A DNA stretch of 46,102 nt from JADLEX01 sp964586775 (GTDB taxonomy: Bacteria; Lernaellota; Lernaellaia; JACKCT01): positions 1 through 46,102 of the forward strand of contig CAZPJD010000221.1 in assembly GCA_964586775.1 (NCBI GenBank). The letters are read 5' to 3'. The notes below the pieces were generated by a model. The model ran no database searches. It saw only the letters and a program-made list of their open reading frames with translations, and was not told the DNA's origin. Positions within the stretch are counted from its first letter, which is position 1. Each line of letters opens with the position of its first letter. A program made the translations under genes and the position numbers. Below, one piece after another: positions 1 through 7,576 of the stretch.

Positions 1-1519
1 AGCGGGCGGTTTTCTTTTCGCCCAGCACGAGCGGCAAGGTCTCGCGGCCGACGAGACGATCGGCGTTCATGTCGGTCAGATCCACGACCACCGAGCGCAT
101 CGCGGTGACGACGAAGAGGAACGCAAAGGCAAGGATCGTGCGGAGAAAATCGGGATTCGCGGACAGGAAAAAGATCGGGAAGATCGAAACCATCGCCCAA
201 GCCGACGCGACGAAGAAGTTCTTGCTGGCCGCGATGTCCTTGAGTCGGCGGAAGCCCACCGTCTTCATGAACCGCTTGGGAACGATCTTCACGGAGTAGA
301 GCACGCCGATCACGCTCGCGCCGAGGATCAGCAGGAACGGCAGCACGCCCATCCACACGCTGATCGCCAGCGCGACCGCGCCCGATCCCACGCCAATTAC
401 GCGCATCAGCTTGCCGTGTTTCTCGTAGAAGCGTACGCGGGCCGGATCGTCGCGGAATTGATCGAGATTGCGTTCGGTGAATCGGTTGAGCACGTGCATC
501 GAGAGCACGTAGCAGAACACGAGCCAAAAAAACGGCGACGAAAACGGCACGCCCTGCAGCGCTGCGCCCACATAGCACAGCGCTCCCGCGGCGAGGCTCG
601 TGAACACATTGGTCACCACCATCGTCGCGAGCGCGGCCTTGACCTTGGAGAGCACGGGGTTCTTGCTGCGGTCCTCCAGCGTCTTCAGGTACGCCATCAC
701 CCGGTCGATGCTCCACGCCGGGGTGGACGCACCGGCCGTGACGCCGATCTTCGCGTAGGGCGTGAAGTCCACGCCCATCAGCTCGTCCTCGCTCTCGATG
801 TGCCAGGTCGGCAGCCGGAACTCCTCGGCCGCGATCTGCGCGAGGCGCGTGGTGTTGCCCGAGTTCTTCCCGCCGATCACGATCATCGCCTCAACCTGCC
901 GGCACAACTCGAGGATGTCGTCCTGGCGCTCGATCGTCGCGTCGCACATCGTGTCTTTTACGACGACCTCGGGAAACTCCCGCCGCGCGAGCGCCATCGT
1001 GCGGTTCCACTCGGCCACGTTGGTCGTCGTCTGCGTGACGAGAATGATCCTTTCGTGCCCCATCTCCTTCACGCGGTACAGGTCCTCGGCCTTGTCGATG
1101 ATGATCGAGTTGCCCTCGCCCGCGAAACCGATCAGCCCCTGCACCTCGGGGTGGTGGTGCTCGCCGTAAATGACGACGAAGTGGCCTTTGCGTTTGTAGA
1201 CGTCTACCAGCTTCTGGACCTTCACCACCACGGGGCAGGTCTGGTCGAGGATTTTTTCGGCGCGCCCTTCGAGTTCGGCGCGCACCTGCGGCGAGACGCC
1301 GTGCGTGCGGATGATGGCCAGGCCACCGCTGATTTCCTCGACGCCCTTGGCGACTCCGATGTCGCGGTGCTTGAGCAGATCGATGACCTGCGGGTTGTGA
1401 ACGAGCGGGCCGAGGGTGGTGACCTTCATTCCCGGCGGAACGTCCACCTCAAGCGTCTTGTTCAAGGCGCGGCGAACGCCCCAGCAGAATCCGGCCGTCT
1501 TGGCCAGAACAAATTCCAT
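1..1519 (-). CDS. ispH: IspH (HMBPP reductase) with C-terminal UbiA-like membrane domain, partial
   Basis: Last step of the MEP isoprenoid pathway, converting HMBPP to IPP and DMAPP with a [4Fe-4S] cluster. Seen: 506 codons from ATG at 1519 (GGGAG ribosome site upstream) running off the window edge. The three cluster cysteines are C12 (GFCWGV), C95 (QTCP) and C192 (TMCDAT); H41, H73 (THG), H123 and E125 (HPEVQG), SGNT (220-223) and GASTP (263-267) are all present. IspH normally ends near residue 285-310; here the frame continues through about five hydrophobic segments (about 295-325, 328-345, 372-410, 435-455, 460-478). Inside these lie NxxxExxxD (N345, E349, D353) and DxxDxxxD (D480, D483, D487), placed like the two Asp-rich motifs of UbiA prenyltransferases. 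The UbiA part is inferred from these motifs and topology. It lies 20 nt downstream of the lgt-like gene, probably cotranscribed. Confidence 0.93.
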   Translation of the reverse strand, partial: MEFVLAKTAGFCWGVRRALNKTLEVDVPPGMKVTTLGPLVHNPQVIDLLKHRDIGVAKGVEEISGGLAIIRTHGVSPQVRAELEGRAEKILDQTCPVVVKVQKLVDVYKRKGHFVVIYGEHHHPEVQGLIGFAGEGNSIIIDKAEDLYRVKEMGHERIILVTQTTTNVAEWNRTMALARREFPEVVVKDTMCDATIERQDDILELCRQVEAMIVIGGKNSGNTTRLAQIAAEEFRLPTWHIESEDELMGVDFTPYAKIGVTAGASTPAWSIDRVMAYLKTLEDRSKNPVLSKVKAALATMVVTNVFTSLAAGALCYVGAALQGVPFSSPFFWLVFCYVLSMHVLNRFTERNLDQFRDDPARVRFYEKHGKLMRVIGVGSGAVALAISVWMGVLPFLLILGASVIGVLYSVKIVPKRFMKTVGFRRLKDIAASKNFFVASAWAMVSIFPIFFLSANPDFLRTILAFAFLFVVTAMRSVVVDLTDMNADRLVGRETLPLVLGEKKTAR

Positions 1520-1539
1520 TCACGGCTCCCGCGCGCTCT

Positions 1540-2382
1540 TTAGCGCGACGCAAACGCTTTCAGCGGCGGCGGTTCGCACACGCCGACGCGTTTCAGCTTT
1601 CCAGCGGATACTAGGGCTTTTCGCCGGCGGACGATTATGGCGAGGATCATAGCGGCGACCACGAGGGCTACGCTGATCCACTGGCTCGTGGAGAGGAATC
1701 CGAACCGGCCCCGGGACGCGTCGCCACGCACGAGCTCGATCAGGAAGCGCCCAACGCCATAGATGGCGAGTTGCAGTGCGAAGAGTTCGCCGTAGAAGCG
1801 GTTCTTCTTGCGTTCGCGATAGATCACCATCGCGACGAACATCAAAAGGCCGAAAAACGCCTCGTAGAGCTGCGTCGGATGGACGGGGACGTCGCCGAAG
1901 GCTTTGTACGCCCGAGCGCCGGCGGGGTAGACGACGCCCCAAGGCAGGTCGGTCGGCGCGCCGTAGCAGCACCCGGCCATGAAACACGCCAGCGCGCGGT
2001 GGACGAGCAGACCGAGGCCGAAATACGTGGAAGCGATGTCCAGCATCGGCAGGATGGGGTGTCGTTTGTAGGCGAGATAGCCCCAGCTCCCCGCGACGGC
2101 ACCGAGGTAACCGCCGTAGAGAACGACGCCGGTGTTGGCGACGAAGATCCTCTTGGGGTCTTCGATGTACCAGCTCGTGTTGACAAGCACGTCCAGCAGC
2201 CGCGAACCGGCGAGAACGCCAAAGAGGGTGCAGATGAATGCTTTGAGGGCGATTTCCTCGGAGAATCCTTCCTTTTTCATCCGACGAACGGACAGGAAGA
2301 CGCCGAGCAGCAGCGAGAGCGGATAGAAGACCTGGTAGAAGTGGATCTCTTTGCCGCCGATGGTCATGAGGATGGGGTGCAT
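1540..2382 (-). CDS. lgt: Lgt-family prolipoprotein diacylglyceryl transferase (variant active site)
   Basis: Family role: transfer of diacylglycerol from phosphatidylglycerol to the lipobox Cys of prolipoproteins in the inner membrane. I choose ATG at 2382 (280 aa, starting MHPILMTIGG), since the upstream extension is Arg/Pro-rich and unlike the family. About seven hydrophobic segments; HPTQLYEA and YGVGRF (the region of the essential C-terminal Arg) are present, as is PTDLPWGVVYP. The canonical signature G-R-x-G-N-F-x-N-x-E is instead RALACFMAGCCYG, with Cys at the Asn and Glu positions, and the usual catalytic His of the HGG loop reads Tyr (LYGGYLG). This CCYG form is, to my knowledge, common in delta-type genomes and annotated as Lgt, but whether it is the housekeeping enzyme or a paralogue cannot be settled here. 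Lipoproteins are encoded nearby. Confidence 0.82.
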   Translation of the reverse strand: MHPILMTIGGKEIHFYQVFYPLSLLLGVFLSVRRMKKEGFSEEIALKAFICTLFGVLAGSRLLDVLVNTSWYIEDPKRIFVANTGVVLYGGYLGAVAGSWGYLAYKRHPILPMLDIASTYFGLGLLVHRALACFMAGCCYGAPTDLPWGVVYPAGARAYKAFGDVPVHPTQLYEAFFGLLMFVAMVIYRERKKNRFYGELFALQLAIYGVGRFLIELVRGDASRGRFGFLSTSQWISVALVVAAMILAIIVRRRKALVSAGKLKRVGVCEPPPLKAFASR

Positions 2383-2436
2383 GCGTCCAATCGCTCCGCG
2401 GTGACTGGGGGGCCCGCCGACAAGCGGCGCGAAGGC

Positions 2437-2465
2437 TGCATAACGCAATCGTCGCGATCCGTCAA
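2437..2465 (-). promoter_or_regulatory. Candidate sigma70 promoter of the lgt-ispH unit
   Basis: On the minus strand TTGACG (2465-2460), a 17-nt spacer, then TATGCA (2442-2437). The -35 matches 5/6, the -10 only 3/6. Predicted start near 2430, about 48 nt before the lgt ATG. Confidence 0.4.
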
Positions 2466-2652
2466 AGCCGCGGTCGTTCGCGCCGACGGCAATTTTCGGG
2501 TGGAGCCCGGGTGGAGCCCAGATGGAAGTGGACGGCACGTTTCGTGACGCGATTTTCGACCGTTCCTGACCGGAAATTTTTCACGAGCTGGAATTTGTTT
2601 CGATAAATCAATGAGTTATCTTGACGACCCCCTTCGGAGAGGAAAAAAGAAA

Positions 2653-2681
2653 TTGACACTGGGGAAATCGGCATCTAGAAT
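2653..2681 (+). promoter_or_regulatory. Sigma70 promoter of the DDDT lipoprotein gene
   Basis: Perfect -35 TTGACA (2653-2658), 17-nt spacer, -10 TAGAAT (2676-2681, 5/6). Predicted start near 2688, giving a leader of about 34 nt that carries the strong ribosome site. One of the best promoters in the window. Confidence 0.8.
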
Positions 2682-2721
2682 CCGCGCTGGTTGCAATACC
2701 CACCTCGGGAGGGATTTTATC

Positions 2722-4221
2722 ATGCTGCGTTGGCAATGGACCTTGGTGCTCGCCGCGATGCTGTCGGCGAGCCTGCTCGTGACCGCCTGCGGTGGCGGCG
2801 ACGACGATGATGACGGCGGCGACGACGACGCGACGTTCGACGACGACACCGACGACGACACCGACGACGACACCGACGACGACACCGACGACGACACGGA
2901 TGACGACACTGACGACGACTTGACGGACGACGACGCCGACGACGACACCGACGACGACACCGACGACGACACCGACGACGACACCGACGACGACACGGAT
3001 GACGACACCGACGATGACACCGATGACGACGAGGTCTTCTTCATCGACTTCGAAGACTACGCGGTCGGCGATCTCGGCGCGCCTTGGGATGTCGTGGCGA
3101 GCGGCGTCTCGACGCACGAAGTGGCGGCTCTGACCAAAGACGGCTCGGGCAAGGCGCTGTTTCAGGATGGCGGCGATGCGGAGCAGGTCGACGGCTTCGC
3201 GCTGGCCCAGTATCAGTTCACGGACATCGACGAGGACTGCACGATTTCGTTCGACGTGAAGCCGGTCGACAACGATCAGGATTGGGGCTTCCGCGTCCTC
3301 CAGAACTACTCGGGATACGCCTTCACCGAGTCCCAACTCGTGATCGAAGACGGCGCGGTGTCGGCCTACGACGCGACGACCTTCACGACCACCGACTGCA
3401 ACGCGACCGTGGCCGGCGCTGATTGGACCAACGTCGCGCTGGTGTTCGACTTCGCCGGCGGCACGTATTCCGTCGAGGTCGATGGATCGCTGACGGACTG
3501 CGAAGACTTCGCGATGATCTATGGCGACGGCACGCCGCTGGGCTTTGTCCAGTTCATCGACTGGAGCGACGACGGCTTCGTCGGCGACTTCCAGGTGGAC
3601 AACATTCTTGGCGAAGACACCACGCCGGCCACGCTCTTCTCGGTCGACTTTGAATCCTACAGCGTCGGACCCCTGACCACGCCTTGGGTGACGTCGTACG
3701 GTGGCGGCGGCGCGGCGGACATCGTCAGTCTCGTGGCCGGCGACGGCGCGGGCAAGGTTCTGGAGATCGACGGCGTCGATACGATTCCACCGGACTACAT
3801 TCTTTCGACCTATCAGTTCACCGACGTCTCCGACGATCTCGACGTCAGCTTCGATGTCATGCTCGTCGATTCCGATGCCGAGGCCGGCTTCCGCACGTTT
3901 CAGAACTACCTTGGGTACGCGTATGTCGAAACGCAACTCATCCTGACAAACGAAATCCTGCAGGCGTGGAATTTCGACACCTCGGTCGCCGACGACTGCG
4001 ACGCCCTGGCGTCGGGCGGCTGGCACAACGTGATGGTGCACCACGATTTCGCCGGCGGCACCTTCTCCGTGTTCATCGACGACGTCGCGACGGCTTGCGC
4101 CGACATGAGCATGGCGTGGGGCGACGGAACGCCGCTCGGCTTCATCTCCGCCATCGACTGGTCCAACGTGGACTACGGCGGCGAGGTCTGGTTCGACAAC
4201 TTCCTTGGCGTGATTCCCTGA
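2722..4221 (+). CDS. Secreted lipoprotein: Asp/Thr spacer plus two repeated domains
   Basis: Start ATG 2722 is fixed by GGGAGGGA 8 nt upstream and by the signal peptide (MLRWQWTLVLAAML...LVTAC); lipobox Cys is residue 23. An earlier in-frame ATG (2611) lies upstream of the promoter and is excluded. After GGG comes a very acidic spacer to about residue 104, mostly DDDT units, then two homologous domains of about 190 aa (about 106-300 and 303-499). Both open with a DFExYxVGxLxxPW motif, share QYQFTDxxxD and FRxxQNYxGYA, and each ends with DGTPLGFxxxIDWS and a short xVxxDNxLG segment. The beta-rich sequence resembles concanavalin/laminin-G-like folds, which is inference. Probably surface-exposed, with the spacer lifting the domains off the membrane. 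Function unknown. Confidence 0.85.
   Translation: MLRWQWTLVLAAMLSASLLVTACGGGDDDDDGGDDDATFDDDTDDDTDDDTDDDTDDDTDDDTDDDLTDDDADDDTDDDTDDDTDDDTDDDTDDDTDDDTDDDEVFFIDFEDYAVGDLGAPWDVVASGVSTHEVAALTKDGSGKALFQDGGDAEQVDGFALAQYQFTDIDEDCTISFDVKPVDNDQDWGFRVLQNYSGYAFTESQLVIEDGAVSAYDATTFTTTDCNATVAGADWTNVALVFDFAGGTYSVEVDGSLTDCEDFAMIYGDGTPLGFVQFIDWSDDGFVGDFQVDNILGEDTTPATLFSVDFESYSVGPLTTPWVTSYGGGGAADIVSLVAGDGAGKVLEIDGVDTIPPDYILSTYQFTDVSDDLDVSFDVMLVDSDAEAGFRTFQNYLGYAYVETQLILTNEILQAWNFDTSVADDCDALASGGWHNVMVHHDFAGGTFSVFIDDVATACADMSMAWGDGTPLGFISAIDWSNVDYGGEVWFDNFLGVIP
2800..3033 (+). repeat. In-frame 12-nt repeat tract encoding DDDT units
   Basis: Imperfect tandem copies of a 12-mer (GACGACGACACC and synonymous variants) encoding Asp-Asp-Asp-Thr. 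Synonymous drift between units indicates selection on the protein rather than recent slippage alone. A related tract lies on the minus strand at 24591-24693. Confidence 0.9.
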
Positions 4222-4242
4222 CGGGGACCTGATCGACACCTC

Positions 4243-4278
4243 GAAGGGCGCGAGAAATCGCGCCCTTCTTCTTTTTTT
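4243..4278 (+). terminator. Rho-independent terminator after the DDDT lipoprotein
   Basis: Perfect 11-bp stem (4243-4253 with 4258-4268), GAAA tetraloop (4254-4257), then a T-rich run ending in seven T. It starts 22 nt after the lipoprotein stop codon. Confidence 0.95.
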
Positions 4279-4294
4279 CACCGGAGGGATCGAC

Positions 4295-4504
4295 GTGGAC
4301 GGGCTCTACGAATCGTTTGACCGATCAAAGAACACCGAACTGAAGTTTTGCCCGATGATCCGGGAGACGTGCCGCGGGACGGAATGCCAGTGGTGGGTCC
4401 TCGACTTCGTGGAGGACAAGCAGACCTATCGCGCGGATTGCGCCGTGACACTCGCGGCGAAAGGACTGACCGACGAGAGCCTGCCGCGGCTCGCGCGAAG
4501 GTAG
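4295..4504 (+). CDS. Small four-cysteine protein
   Basis: 69 aa from a GTG start at 4295 with GGAGGG at 4283-4288. Four cysteines (C19, C26, C31, C49) in the pattern FCPMIRETC-RGTEC-QWW...DCAV suggest a small metal-binding protein (Zn or Fe-S). Short proteins of this CP..C...EC.WW pattern are, as far as I recall, widespread and uncharacterised in delta-type bacteria. It follows the lipoprotein terminator, so it needs read-through or a promoter I cannot identify. Soluble, no signal peptide. Confidence 0.72.
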   Translation: MDGLYESFDRSKNTELKFCPMIRETCRGTECQWWVLDFVEDKQTYRADCAVTLAAKGLTDESLPRLARR

Positions 4505-4525
4505 AGCCCGGACGCGCCCGCCCGA

Positions 4526-4711
4526 CTAACGGCTGGCGCGGTCCGACTGTTCGGCGCTCACCAAGACCTTGCGTTCGGCGGATTTTCGCCGCCGATCGGC
4601 CTCGGCCCGGTGACGTCGCAGGTTCTGGCGGACCAGACGGACGATCTCCTCGTCCGTCAACGTGGGGGAGAGCAACGCCGCATCGCGTTCCAAACGATCG
4701 CTTGCCGACAT
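4526..4711 (-). CDS. Small basic hypothetical protein
   Basis: 61 aa from ATG 4711, chosen because AAGGAGG sits 6 nt upstream and a good promoter lies 90-120 nt upstream. The sequence has a short acidic start, a helical DEEIVRLVRQNLRRHRAEADRRRK segment about residues 20-45, and no cysteines or membrane segments. The basic amphipathic helix could bind nucleic acid or a partner protein; no family recognised. It converges with the four-Cys gene, 21 nt apart. Confidence 0.6.
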   Translation of the reverse strand: MSASDRLERDAALLSPTLTDEEIVRLVRQNLRRHRAEADRRRKSAERKVLVSAEQSDRASR

Positions 4712-4802
4712 CTTCGGCCTCCTTCCTCGTCCCTTTTCGGCCCCCGCCTCTTCAACATCCGGTATGACATGCCGCAATCAGCATCATAAAAGCACTATCG
4801 GT

Positions 4803-4830
4803 AGTATAGCACAGGTCCGCGATATGCCAA
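4803..4830 (-). promoter_or_regulatory. Sigma70 promoter of the small basic protein gene
   Basis: Minus strand TTGGCA (4830-4825, 5/6), 16-nt spacer, TATACT (4808-4803, 5/6). Predicted start about 4796, leader about 85 nt. A short inverted repeat, ACTA-TCGG-TAGT (4794-4805), covers the -10 edge and the start point and could be an operator. Confidence 0.65.
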
Positions 4831-4895
4831 GGGGAATCCACAACGGGACGTGACCTGGATCACAATCCGGTCAGTTTCGCCCGTTCCTACGGGTC

Positions 4896-4923
4896 TGGAC
4901 ACCTGACCGCCGGGCCGTAATAT
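4896..4923 (+). promoter_or_regulatory. Candidate promoter of hemB
   Basis: TGGACA (4896-4901, 5/6), 16-nt spacer, TAATAT (4918-4923, 4/6). Predicted start about 4930, leader about 25 nt. Confidence 0.5.
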
Positions 4924-4954
4924 CCGTCGTGCCGACCCACCGACGGAGCCTTCG

Positions 4955-5926
4955 ATGCCGTTTCCCGTCCAGCGCCCTCGCCGCCTGCGTTCCTCCGACA
5001 CCTTGCGACGCATGGTCCGCGAAACCCGCCTCGGCCGTGACAATCTGCTGATGCCGCTCTTCGTCGAGCCGGGGACCGGCGTCGAACGCCCGATTCCCTC
5101 CATGCCCGGCCAGTCGCGCTTTTCCGTCGATCGCCTGATCGAAGAATGCAAGTCGATCCGCGACCTCGGCATCCCGTCAGTCATCCTGTTCGGCATTCCC
5201 GATTCGAAGGACCCCGAGGGCACCGAAGGCTACGCCGACGACGGAATCGTGCAGCTGGCCGTGCGCGCGCTGAAGAAGAACGTGCCCGATCTGGTCGTCG
5301 CCACCGACGTGTGCCTGTGCGAATACACCAGCCACGGCCACTGCGGCGTGATCGAAAACGGACGCGTCGCGAATGACGCGACGATCGAACTGCTCGCGCA
5401 AATGGCCGTCTCCCACGCGCGCGCGGGGGCGGATCTCGTTGCGCCGTCGGACATGATGGATGGGCGCGTGGGTGCGATCCGCGACGGTTTGGACGCGGAT
5501 GGATTCTCCGACACGCCGATCATGGCCTATTCGGCCAAGTTCGCCTCAGCATTTTACGGACCATTTCGCGACGCGGCGGAATCGACGCCGGCCTTCGGCG
5601 ATCGCCGGTCTTATCAGATGGACCCGGCGAATCTGGACGAGGCGATGCGCGAGATCGAGCTCGACATCGAGGAAGGCGCGGACATCATCATGGTCAAGCC
5701 CGCCCTGCCCTACCTCGACGTCATCCGCCGCGCGGCGGACGCCTTCGATCTGCCAGTGGCGGCCTACAATGTCAGCGGCGAATACTCGATGCTCAAGGCC
5801 GCGGCGGCGGCCGGGTGGATCGATCACGACCGCGCGATGCTGGAGATGCTCACGTCCATCCGGCGCGCGGGCGCGCGCATCATCCTGACGTATTTCGCCA
5901 AGGACGCGGCCCGGCTACTCGGCTGA
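4955..5926 (+). CDS. hemB: Delta-aminolevulinic acid dehydratase (porphobilinogen synthase)
   Basis: Condenses two 5-aminolevulinate molecules to porphobilinogen, the first common step of tetrapyrrole (heme, siroheme, cobalamin) synthesis; cytosolic. 323 aa, the usual length. The zinc-site cysteines are all present in DVCLCEYTSHGHCG (C120, C122, C130), so this is the Zn-type enzyme rather than the Mg-only type. The two active-site lysines are in AYSAKFASAFYGPF (K195) and IIMVKPALPYLD (K248). No other heme gene is adjacent. The 3' end overlaps the convergent kinase gene by 12 nt. Confidence 0.98.
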   Translation: MPFPVQRPRRLRSSDTLRRMVRETRLGRDNLLMPLFVEPGTGVERPIPSMPGQSRFSVDRLIEECKSIRDLGIPSVILFGIPDSKDPEGTEGYADDGIVQLAVRALKKNVPDLVVATDVCLCEYTSHGHCGVIENGRVANDATIELLAQMAVSHARAGADLVAPSDMMDGRVGAIRDGLDADGFSDTPIMAYSAKFASAFYGPFRDAAESTPAFGDRRSYQMDPANLDEAMREIELDIEEGADIIMVKPALPYLDVIRRAADAFDLPVAAYNVSGEYSMLKAAAAAGWIDHDRAMLEMLTSIRRAGARIILTYFAKDAARLLG

Positions 5927-7444
5927 TCCCGGCACGCCGATTCGTTCATACGTGACCGCGCCGCCGCGCTCGACGCGGTAGAGCCCAGGCGGTAGGCGGA
6001 GCGCGCCGTCGGCGGGAATCTCCACGCCGCCCCAATGCGCCGGCCCGTCGACGACGACGATTCCATGTGCTCCGATCTTGGCGCGTTTCGCCGTCTTCTC
6101 GGTGCCGGGTTCGAAGATCATGTTCGCGCCGCCCGTCATGCGACCGGGAAGCGACCAGCGCACCGGCCGCTTGGCGCGTTTCTCCACGGCAATCGCCGCG
6201 CGCACCGGGGCGAATCCCGCGGGCACGACTCCCACAACCACGAGCGCGCCAACCGGATCGACGTCGATGTTGAACGCGGTCGTCCCCGGGCCGGGGCGCA
6301 CCTGCGGAATCGGTAAAGGCCGAACGGTTTCGACCTTCGCGCCGCGGCGCGACAGCGCCCCGCCGGACAGCAGCACCCACGCGACGATCAGCGAAACGAT
6401 CGCGCCCGCGGCCACCATGGCCACGTCGCGGCGATGCCAGTCGCGTTTCGGGCCGACCGGCGCGGACATTCCCTCGCCGGTCGCGGACGCCATGATCGGC
6501 GTGGTGATGCGGGCGCGCGCGTTTTCGTCGGCGTGATCGGCGAGACGCTCGCGCAGATACGTCGAGAGCGCCCCGGCATCGAGTGCGAAACCCGACTCGC
6601 GCGCGAAATCCACGATCTCCCGGGAAAAGTCCTCGGCGCGCGGGAAGCGATCGGCGGGATCGGGGCGCAGCGCGCGCAACACGATCGCCGAAAGGCGCAT
6701 CGGCAGATCGGGTCGATGGGCGTCGGGCCGTGGCACGCGGGCTTCGGCCACCTTGGCGAGGATCTGCCGCGTGTCGCCGCCATCGAAGAGCCGACCGCCG
6801 ACCAGCATCTCCCACAACAGCACGCCGCACGCAAAAACATCGCTGCGGATGGTGGCCGCTTCGCCGCGCGCCTGCTCGGGCGACAGATACGGCGGCTTGC
6901 CCCTGACGAGCCCCGCGCCGGTGGCGCCGTGGCGAATGGCCGCGCGCGCGATGCCGAAGTCGCCAAGCTTGGCCTCGCCCGAAAACGTCAGGAGCACGTT
7001 CGACGGAGAGACGTCGCGGTGGACCAGATCGAGGGGCCGGCCGAGCGCGTCGCGCGCGTCATGCGCGTAACGCAGTCCCTCCAGAACGCGCGCGACGATT
7101 GTGCACGCGATGGGGATCGGCATGCGCTCGCCGCGAAGCGCCAGTGCGTGCATGAGACCCTCGAGGTCCCCCGCGTCGCACCACTCCATCGCCAGATAAA
7201 GCCGCCCGCCCTCGTCGCCAAAGTCGAACGTGTGGACGATCGAGCCGTGATCGAGCGACAGGGCGAGCCGGGCTTCGTCGAAAAACGCTGAGCGAAACCC
7301 GGAATCGGCGGCGAGTTCGGGCTTGATCGTCTTGAGAACGCACAGTTTCGACGCGCCGCCCGGCGCTTCCATCCGTGCGAGATGCGCCTCGGCCATGCCG
7401 CCTTCGCCGATTTTTTTCAGAATCGCATACCGTGACAGGCCCAT
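5915..7444 (-). CDS. Hanks-type serine/threonine protein kinase with C-terminal membrane anchor
   Basis: Cytosolic kinase domain residues 5-270: glycine loop GEGGMAEAH (13-21), VLK with K38, E57, catalytic HRDVSPSN (D144), DFGIA (162-166) and the activation-segment SPEQARGE. A single transmembrane helix near residues 335-355 is followed by a periplasmic region of about 150 aa with a PEGA-like beta pattern (DVDPVGALVVVGVVPAG...), as in many myxobacterial-type kinases. All kinase catalytic residues are intact, so it should be active. The external domain probably senses or binds envelope components (inference). Target unknown. Start ATG 7444 has no clear ribosome site. It converges on hemB with a 12-nt overlap. 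Confidence 0.93.
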   Translation of the reverse strand: MGLSRYAILKKIGEGGMAEAHLARMEAPGGASKLCVLKTIKPELAADSGFRSAFFDEARLALSLDHGSIVHTFDFGDEGGRLYLAMEWCDAGDLEGLMHALALRGERMPIPIACTIVARVLEGLRYAHDARDALGRPLDLVHRDVSPSNVLLTFSGEAKLGDFGIARAAIRHGATGAGLVRGKPPYLSPEQARGEAATIRSDVFACGVLLWEMLVGGRLFDGGDTRQILAKVAEARVPRPDAHRPDLPMRLSAIVLRALRPDPADRFPRAEDFSREIVDFARESGFALDAGALSTYLRERLADHADENARARITTPIMASATGEGMSAPVGPKRDWHRRDVAMVAAGAIVSLIVAWVLLSGGALSRRGAKVETVRPLPIPQVRPGPGTTAFNIDVDPVGALVVVGVVPAGFAPVRAAIAVEKRAKRPVRWSLPGRMTGGANMIFEPGTEKTAKRAKIGAHGIVVVDGPAHWGGVEIPADGALRLPPGLYRVERGGAVTYERIGVPGSAE

Positions 7445-7523
7445 GACATGCGTTTATCATGAGAAATTCGTACGGCAAAGGAACTTCGGCGTGTCCCGCG
7501 TGTCACTTTGGCGAAAACAGTCT

Positions 7524-7552
7524 TTGACACACCGCGTCAAAACGGGTAGGAT
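7524..7552 (+). promoter_or_regulatory. Sigma70 promoter of the phosphoribosyltransferase gene
   Basis: Perfect TTGACA (7524-7529), 17-nt spacer, TAGGAT (7547-7552, 4/6). Predicted start about 7559, 18 nt before the chosen GAGGG-preceded ATG. Confidence 0.7.
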
Positions 7553-7576
7553 TGCACCACTCAACGAGGGAAGTGC

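Larger units (their letters stand above)
2383..2721. other. Divergent intergenic region lgt / DDDT lipoprotein
   Basis: 339 nt without a gene. It holds the two outward promoters listed separately, a short direct repeat (GGTGGAGCCC twice, around 2498-2520) and an AT-richer stretch around 2570-2615. I see no RNA gene. The ribosome site of the plus-strand gene (GGGAGGGA, 2707-2714) closes the region. Confidence 0.6.

Noticed and set aside
416..1543. Plus-strand 375-codon frame rich in His/Arg/Asp
   Set aside because: Shadow on the opposite strand of the IspH-UbiA gene, typical of high GC third positions.
2547..2579. Terminator-like plus-strand hairpin ending in ATTTTT
   Set aside because: The stem is only about 4-5 bp and no plus-strand gene lies upstream to end.
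2800..3033. CRISPR or minisatellite array
   Set aside because: The 12-nt units are in frame, have no spacers, and encode a protein linker.
2608..4281. Minus-strand 557-codon frame with VVVG repeats
   Set aside because: It is the complement of the Asp-rich lipoprotein tract; it lacks its own start context and the lipoprotein has promoter, signal peptide and terminator.
5915..5926. Sequencing error joining or truncating hemB and the kinase at their 3' ends
   Set aside because: Both proteins end at family-typical lengths; a 12-nt convergent overlap is ordinary in such compact genomes.
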